DNA of 64,000 bases from Spirosoma sp. Its GTDB lineage: Bacteria; Bacteroidota; Bacteroidia; Cytophagales; Spirosomataceae. Positions 60,839 to 64,000 of this stretch are shown here, in pieces (positions within the stretch are counted from its first letter, which is position 1; each line of letters opens with the position of its first letter). The position numbers and the translations under genes are program-made. Where the stretch lies: the NCBI RefSeq assembly GCF_026391055.1, contig NZ_JAPLET010000015.1:558001-622000 (forward strand), given 5' to 3'. Under the pieces are notes generated by a model. It did not search any database. It was not told the DNA's origin and was given only the letters and a program-made list of their open reading frames with translations.

Positions 60839-62165
60839 TGAACGAAGTGATCCACTCTTTGTGGGTAAATGAGTCCTGCTGGTCGGCCAGGTTGGTATTC
60901 GGGTCGACCAGGGGTTTTCCAAGGCGACCATTGAGGGCTACGTAGGAGTCTACATAGACGGCCGGTTGCTTAAAACCATGGGTTGAATAATAGTCGCGCA
61001 ACAGATGTGCGTATTGCAGCAGCATATCGGGCTGAGTAGCCATCATTTTCTCCTGCAGGGGCGTCAGGAATTCGGTGTTGTTCACAATTGTCCGGTGCCC
61101 CAGATGATCTTTCACCGTAAACTGAGCGTAGCCTGCTTTTTCCATCAGCATAACCCGCCACGAAAAGCGGTAGCCCTGCTCCGTCCAGAACAACTCACCC
61201 GGATACAGGAGGTAGCGAAAGGGAAAAAGAAGTTGAAACAGAAAGAAAAACGCAAACGTCACCCGAATGGCTGCGGTGGCTATGGGTGAGTACATATACG
61301 TTCGCTGGCAGATCAGGAAGGTCGTTGGTATGGACAGGACCCGGCTGATAGCCCGGAGGAACGCCAGATGAACAGTAGCCGGAAAGAAGATTAACGCCGT
61401 CACAATCATAATGTACGGAAACATACCGATGGGGAACAGCAAGGCCGTTAAGCCATGAAACACCACAACGGCCATATAGGCCCAGGGTCGGGTTCTGCCA
61501 TTCCAGAGTAGAAACGGGATACTCAGATCATATAGGCAGCCGAACCAGCTAAAGACAAGGGATACCCAGGGGTAATTGAACAGAACCCCGATCAGGGGAA
61601 TGTCATTATGAGCGGGTAACCAGATGCGCAGGGGCAGACCATTCAGCAGCCAGTCGCTGTTGAGCTTGGCAATCCCGGCAAAAAAGTAGAGTAGCGCCAC
61701 CAGCAGTTTGAGCGAGTCGAGGCTCCAGGCGGGAATGTGTCCGGCCCGTAAGCGGGGTCGGCGGTAGGCATCCACCGAGAAATACGCGTGGGCGGGCAGA
61801 AACAGAAGTAACAGACAAACCAGACTTGTGAAATAGTAGTGGTTGAGATAGGTGCTTTTGTCCATCAGTTCGATGTAAGTGAAACTGAAGAACAGGCACA
61901 CACTGGCCAGTCTGTAAAACAAGCCAACCGCTACCAGCAAGGCCGAAAGGCCGCAAACGGCAAAAAGGATGTAGGTATATGGCCCCAGCGGCTTCACAAA
62001 CTCGAAGCCATAAAACGGAAAAAAGAAGCGCGGCTGAATGTATAATTCCGCGATCCACCCCTTACTCCAGAAACGGACAATGCTCCCGAAGAGCATTAGT
62101 CCAAACAGAAGCCTGAAAACGGCCAATGGAGCCGCCGGGGTGGTTTTACGAAAATACTGCTGCAT
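60816..62165 (-). CDS. HTTM domain membrane protein (VKGC-like)
   Basis: A 449-residue polytopic protein with about seven or more hydrophobic helices over residues 15-320, matching the HTTM (horizontally transferred transmembrane) domain shared with vitamin-K-dependent gamma-carboxylases: PLAVFRLLFGLMLFGSI, DKSTYLNHYYFTSLVC (His-Tyr), LPAHAYFSVDAYRRPR, KLLVALLYFFAGIAKLNSDWL. A soluble C-terminal part of about 120 residues follows. It lies between imelysin and the TonB receptor in the iron operon; a redox role in iron release is suggested by context only. Confidence 0.82.
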   Translation of the reverse strand: MQQYFRKTTPAAPLAVFRLLFGLMLFGSIVRFWSKGWIAELYIQPRFFFPFYGFEFVKPLGPYTYILFAVCGLSALLVAVGLFYRLASVCLFFSFTYIELMDKSTYLNHYYFTSLVCLLLLFLPAHAYFSVDAYRRPRLRAGHIPAWSLDSLKLLVALLYFFAGIAKLNSDWLLNGLPLRIWLPAHNDIPLIGVLFNYPWVSLVFSWFGCLYDLSIPFLLWNGRTRPWAYMAVVVFHGLTALLFPIGMFPYIMIVTALIFFPATVHLAFLRAISRVLSIPTTFLICQRTYMYSPIATAAIRVTFAFFFLFQLLFPFRYLLYPGELFWTEQGYRFSWRVMLMEKAGYAQFTVKDHLGHRTIVNNTEFLTPLQEKMMATQPDMLLQYAHLLRDYYSTHGFKQPAVYVDSYVALNGRLGKPLVDPNTNLADQQDSFTHKEWITSFNDNIYGF

Positions 62166-62189
62166 AGTTGGTATGGACAGTATCCTTGG

Positions 62190-63344
62190 TTAGTCCCCGT
62201 CATTATCGGTATACGTGATGGTGATGCTCATGGCGGTTGTCATGTCGACTTTGAGCATACGAACGGCCTTTTGCATCTGTGTATAAGCCAGAACAACGGC
62301 GGCCTCGTTGGTCTTGATTTCGTCGGCCAGATTAGGCTTCAGTGTATTAAGCTGCTGATTGACGGCGTCAAACTGCTTGTTGATAATGTCGACCAGCGAC
62401 GTGCCCGTGCTACTGTCTTTCGCGCCGAGTGAATTGAGGTAGGTTTTCAGACCCGGGCCTTCTTGACCCGTTTTTACGCTTTTTCCGTTGAAAAAGTCAA
62501 CCGAAGCCTGATGAGCCGTTTTGGCCAGTGTCAGCGACAGGTCTTTCTTGTAATACGCTTCAACCTTATCGGGCGCTACCGTGCCGTTGGTCATGGCACC
62601 CGACGGAATGCCCAGTTTCCCGGAACGGATATATCGCTCATAATTCAGCACATATCCGTTTACGAGTTTGGATGTCGAGCAGCCTGCGTTCAGGGCGGTG
62701 CAGTTGATAAACGTATCCCGATAGCCACCCGTTGTCCAGGCGGTGTATACGGTTACGAACTGGGTGTTCATCTGGCCCGTCAGCCGCTTCAGGTAAGCAA
62801 TTCGTTTGGCGGCATCGGCGGCCGTTGTGTACCGGGCAACAATAGCATCGTCTGTCGTGCCGAGGCCGTTGATGAGGTAATCCAGGGCCGGAAAGCCTTG
62901 TTTGGGATAAGATAGCGGCACATCGAACGTTCCCGAACCCGCTGAAATATACTCTTCGATACCGGTCACGTTGGCCGGGTAGATGTTGAAAAAGTTACGA
63001 AGCGTGTTCTGCTCCGCCGGACCTACATCGAATAGTTCAACTTTCTGCCATTCGGTATAGGCGTCGGCCCAGGCCTGCCGCAACGCCGTAAGCGACGCAT
63101 TGTCCGGTTTGGCGGCAAACGCGTCCGACTTGGCCAGCATTGCATCAAATTTTGTCTTGAAGTTTGTGTAGCTGGGCACAATGATATTATCGGCCAGGTT
63201 GGTCAGCATGGCTTTCCGGTCGCTGCCTGCCTGATCTGTGGGCGTGGTGGGCGTTGGTGTGTCCGAACTACTACCCGAACAAGCCCACAGTGCGCTAACG
63301 AATGCGCAGATAAACCCGATTTGTTTCCACTTACTAGTAATCAT
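62190..63344 (-). CDS. imelysin-family iron-regulated lipoprotein
   Basis: A 384-residue lipoprotein (lipobox ALWACSG, Cys about 22) of the imelysin/IrpA fold. Marks are WQKVELFDVGPAEQN (W-x-x-V/A region), NVTGIEEYIS, and YPKQGFPALDYLINGLG, corresponding to the conserved repeat segments; the GxHxxE motif of peptidase-annotated members is not visible, as in most imelysins, which are thought to bind metal at the cell surface rather than cleave proteins. It is downstream of the DUF4856 gene and upstream of the HTTM and TonB receptor genes. Role in iron acquisition is well supported by family and context. Confidence 0.86.
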   Translation of the reverse strand: MITSKWKQIGFICAFVSALWACSGSSSDTPTPTTPTDQAGSDRKAMLTNLADNIIVPSYTNFKTKFDAMLAKSDAFAAKPDNASLTALRQAWADAYTEWQKVELFDVGPAEQNTLRNFFNIYPANVTGIEEYISAGSGTFDVPLSYPKQGFPALDYLINGLGTTDDAIVARYTTAADAAKRIAYLKRLTGQMNTQFVTVYTAWTTGGYRDTFINCTALNAGCSTSKLVNGYVLNYERYIRSGKLGIPSGAMTNGTVAPDKVEAYYKKDLSLTLAKTAHQASVDFFNGKSVKTGQEGPGLKTYLNSLGAKDSSTGTSLVDIINKQFDAVNQQLNTLKPNLADEIKTNEAAVVLAYTQMQKAVRMLKVDMTTAMSITITYTDNDGD

Positions 63345-63358
63345 GAGTTAAAACGGAG

Positions 63359-63387
63359 ACAGAGCCGTGTAGCTGACACGGCTCTGT
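63359..63387 (-). promoter_or_regulatory. intercistronic hairpin between DUF4856 and imelysin genes
   Basis: ACAGAGCCGTGT (63359-63370) is perfectly complementary to ACACGGCTCTGT (63376-63387) with a five-base loop. It lies between two co-directional genes of one operon. Without a clear T run it may be an mRNA-stability or attenuation hairpin. Confidence 0.62.
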
Positions 63388-63414
63388 ATGAAGAAAAAAG
63401 ATGTAGTTTATTGT

Positions 63415-64000
63415 CTAGACAGGGATATTGAATTTTGCTTTGATTGCCGAAGAAGCCGCATCAATTTTGGCATTCGTCAGACCCCAGAACCCATTGGGTG
63501 CGGAGATCAGTCCCGCCAGTATAGCGTCTGAGAAAGCAGCATCGGCCTTGTTCAGTTTGGCATACCGAAGGGAGTAGATGAAGCCGAGCCCTTCGCCAAT
63601 GGCGTGGGCCGCAGCGGCTGTGTTGGTTCCGGCGGTTTTCCATTTACCCAGATACCCTAGGGCTGCGTTTGCAATGGCCTTTTCCATGGCCAGATGAATG
63701 AAAGTAGCCTGATCTTTCAGCGTTTTGGTATCGTTGTTGACAATAGCCGCCCGGCCTTTCAGCAAGGCTGCGTGAATTTTCGGAAAGTCTTCTTTATTGT
63801 ACTCCCACAGGTAAGAGCCAATAAAACTCTCTCCCGATGAGGTAGCTGTCGCTTTACCACCATATACCGGGTTAGCCGTCAGAATGCCGTATATTTCATC
63901 CCAGTTTTGCTCAAGCTGCGTGTATTTTTTTCCGGCGACCAGCGTGGTGTTATCCAGCGACAAGTTTTTGTCGCTCAGGAGTACATTGCCGATATAATCG
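63415..64000 (-). CDS. DUF4856 domain protein (partial, C-terminal end)
   Basis: The minus-strand frame is open to the window edge (last complete codon at 63997-63999), so the N-terminus is outside; about 194 residues are visible. Segments such as NWDEIYGILTANP, SYLWEYNKEDFPKIHAALLKGRAAI and HAIGEGLGFIYSLRYAK match the C-terminal half of DUF4856 proteins of Bacteroidota, which are usually lipoproteins encoded beside imelysin. A TTG at 63963 is an internal Leu codon rather than a start. It is the first visible gene of the iron operon that continues with imelysin, HTTM and the TonB receptor. Confidence 0.83.
   Translation of the reverse strand, partial: DYIGNVLLSDKNLSLDNTTLVAGKKYTQLEQNWDEIYGILTANPVYGGKATATSSGESFIGSYLWEYNKEDFPKIHAALLKGRAAIVNNDTKTLKDQATFIHLAMEKAIANAALGYLGKWKTAGTNTAAAAHAIGEGLGFIYSLRYAKLNKADAAFSDAILAGLISAPNGFWGLTNAKIDAASSAIKAKFNIPV

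Noticed and set aside
1..64000. tRNA, rRNA, prophage or integrase genes
   Set aside because: No cloverleaf-like or rRNA-like sequence, tyrosine/serine integrase or phage structural gene was recognised by reading; a tRNA and rRNA scan could still change this.

Overview
The window looks like chromosomal DNA of a Bacteroidota bacterium, most likely Spirosoma or a close Cytophagales relative. The reasons are four TonB-dependent receptors plus a large barrel-less plug protein, several carboxypeptidase-D-like N-terminal domains, a Uma2 endonuclease, DUF4856/imelysin/HTTM genes, and promoters that fit the Bacteroidota -7 consensus TAnnTTTG instead of TATAAT. No rRNA, tRNA or CRISPR array was recognised. 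The genus is an inference from gene content.

Layout. 0-5.1 kb: the tail of an NtrC-type regulator, a PlsC acyltransferase, an acyl-ACP desaturase followed directly by an NtrY-like histidine kinase, and a secreted ceramidase-like hydrolase; this suggests membrane-lipid functions. 5.2-15.4 kb is an accessory island: Uma2, a DUF3037-like protein, an AT-rich S8 peptidase and AAA+ ATPase that abut tail to tail (IetS/IetA-like), then a WGR-PARP locus. That locus holds a poly(ADP-ribose) polymerase with an intact H-Y-E triad, an 82-aa protein, two paralogous small proteins driven by duplicated promoters that share one inverted-repeat operator, and a divergent WYL-type regulator. A DUF1905/YdeI-like gene closes this part.

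15.7-23.2 kb: an outer-membrane barrel/lipoprotein pair, a TonB receptor with a His-rich membrane protein, tryptophan 2,3-dioxygenase and an SDR. 23.2-27.0 kb: an AT-rich overlapping pair of P-loop NTPases, one with about nine TPRs, behind a perfect 22-bp inverted repeat next to the promoter. 27-37 kb: a polytopic membrane protein, a secreted glycoside-hydrolase-like protein, a response regulator/histidine kinase/TonB receptor cluster, a perfect 38-bp palindromic element, an aldo/keto reductase and a frameshifted GxxExxY pseudogene. 37.5-42 kb: a monooxygenase-like protein, a 1192-aa plug protein and a lipoprotein metallopeptidase. 42-48.5 kb: a drug-export locus, with a MarR regulator and MFS pump divergent from an ABC ATPase, adaptor, permease and TolC operon.

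48.5-53.3 kb: GNAT, a REP-associated Y1 transposase among its palindromes and tandem repeats, a GH43 enzyme whose last codons lie in a repeat, and a CDF metal exporter. 53.6-58.4 kb: a LOV-like PAS protein without the photoactive Cys, a Cys-motif membrane peptide, a TonB receptor and a BNR propeller with a CxCC motif, possibly a metal-uptake set. 58.4-64 kb: an operon of DUF4856 (cut by the window edge), imelysin, HTTM protein and TonB receptor, typical of iron acquisition.

The strongest candidates for an undescribed system are the WGR-PARP/WYL locus (10.7-14.8 kb) and the twin-NTPase operon (23.2-27.0 kb).
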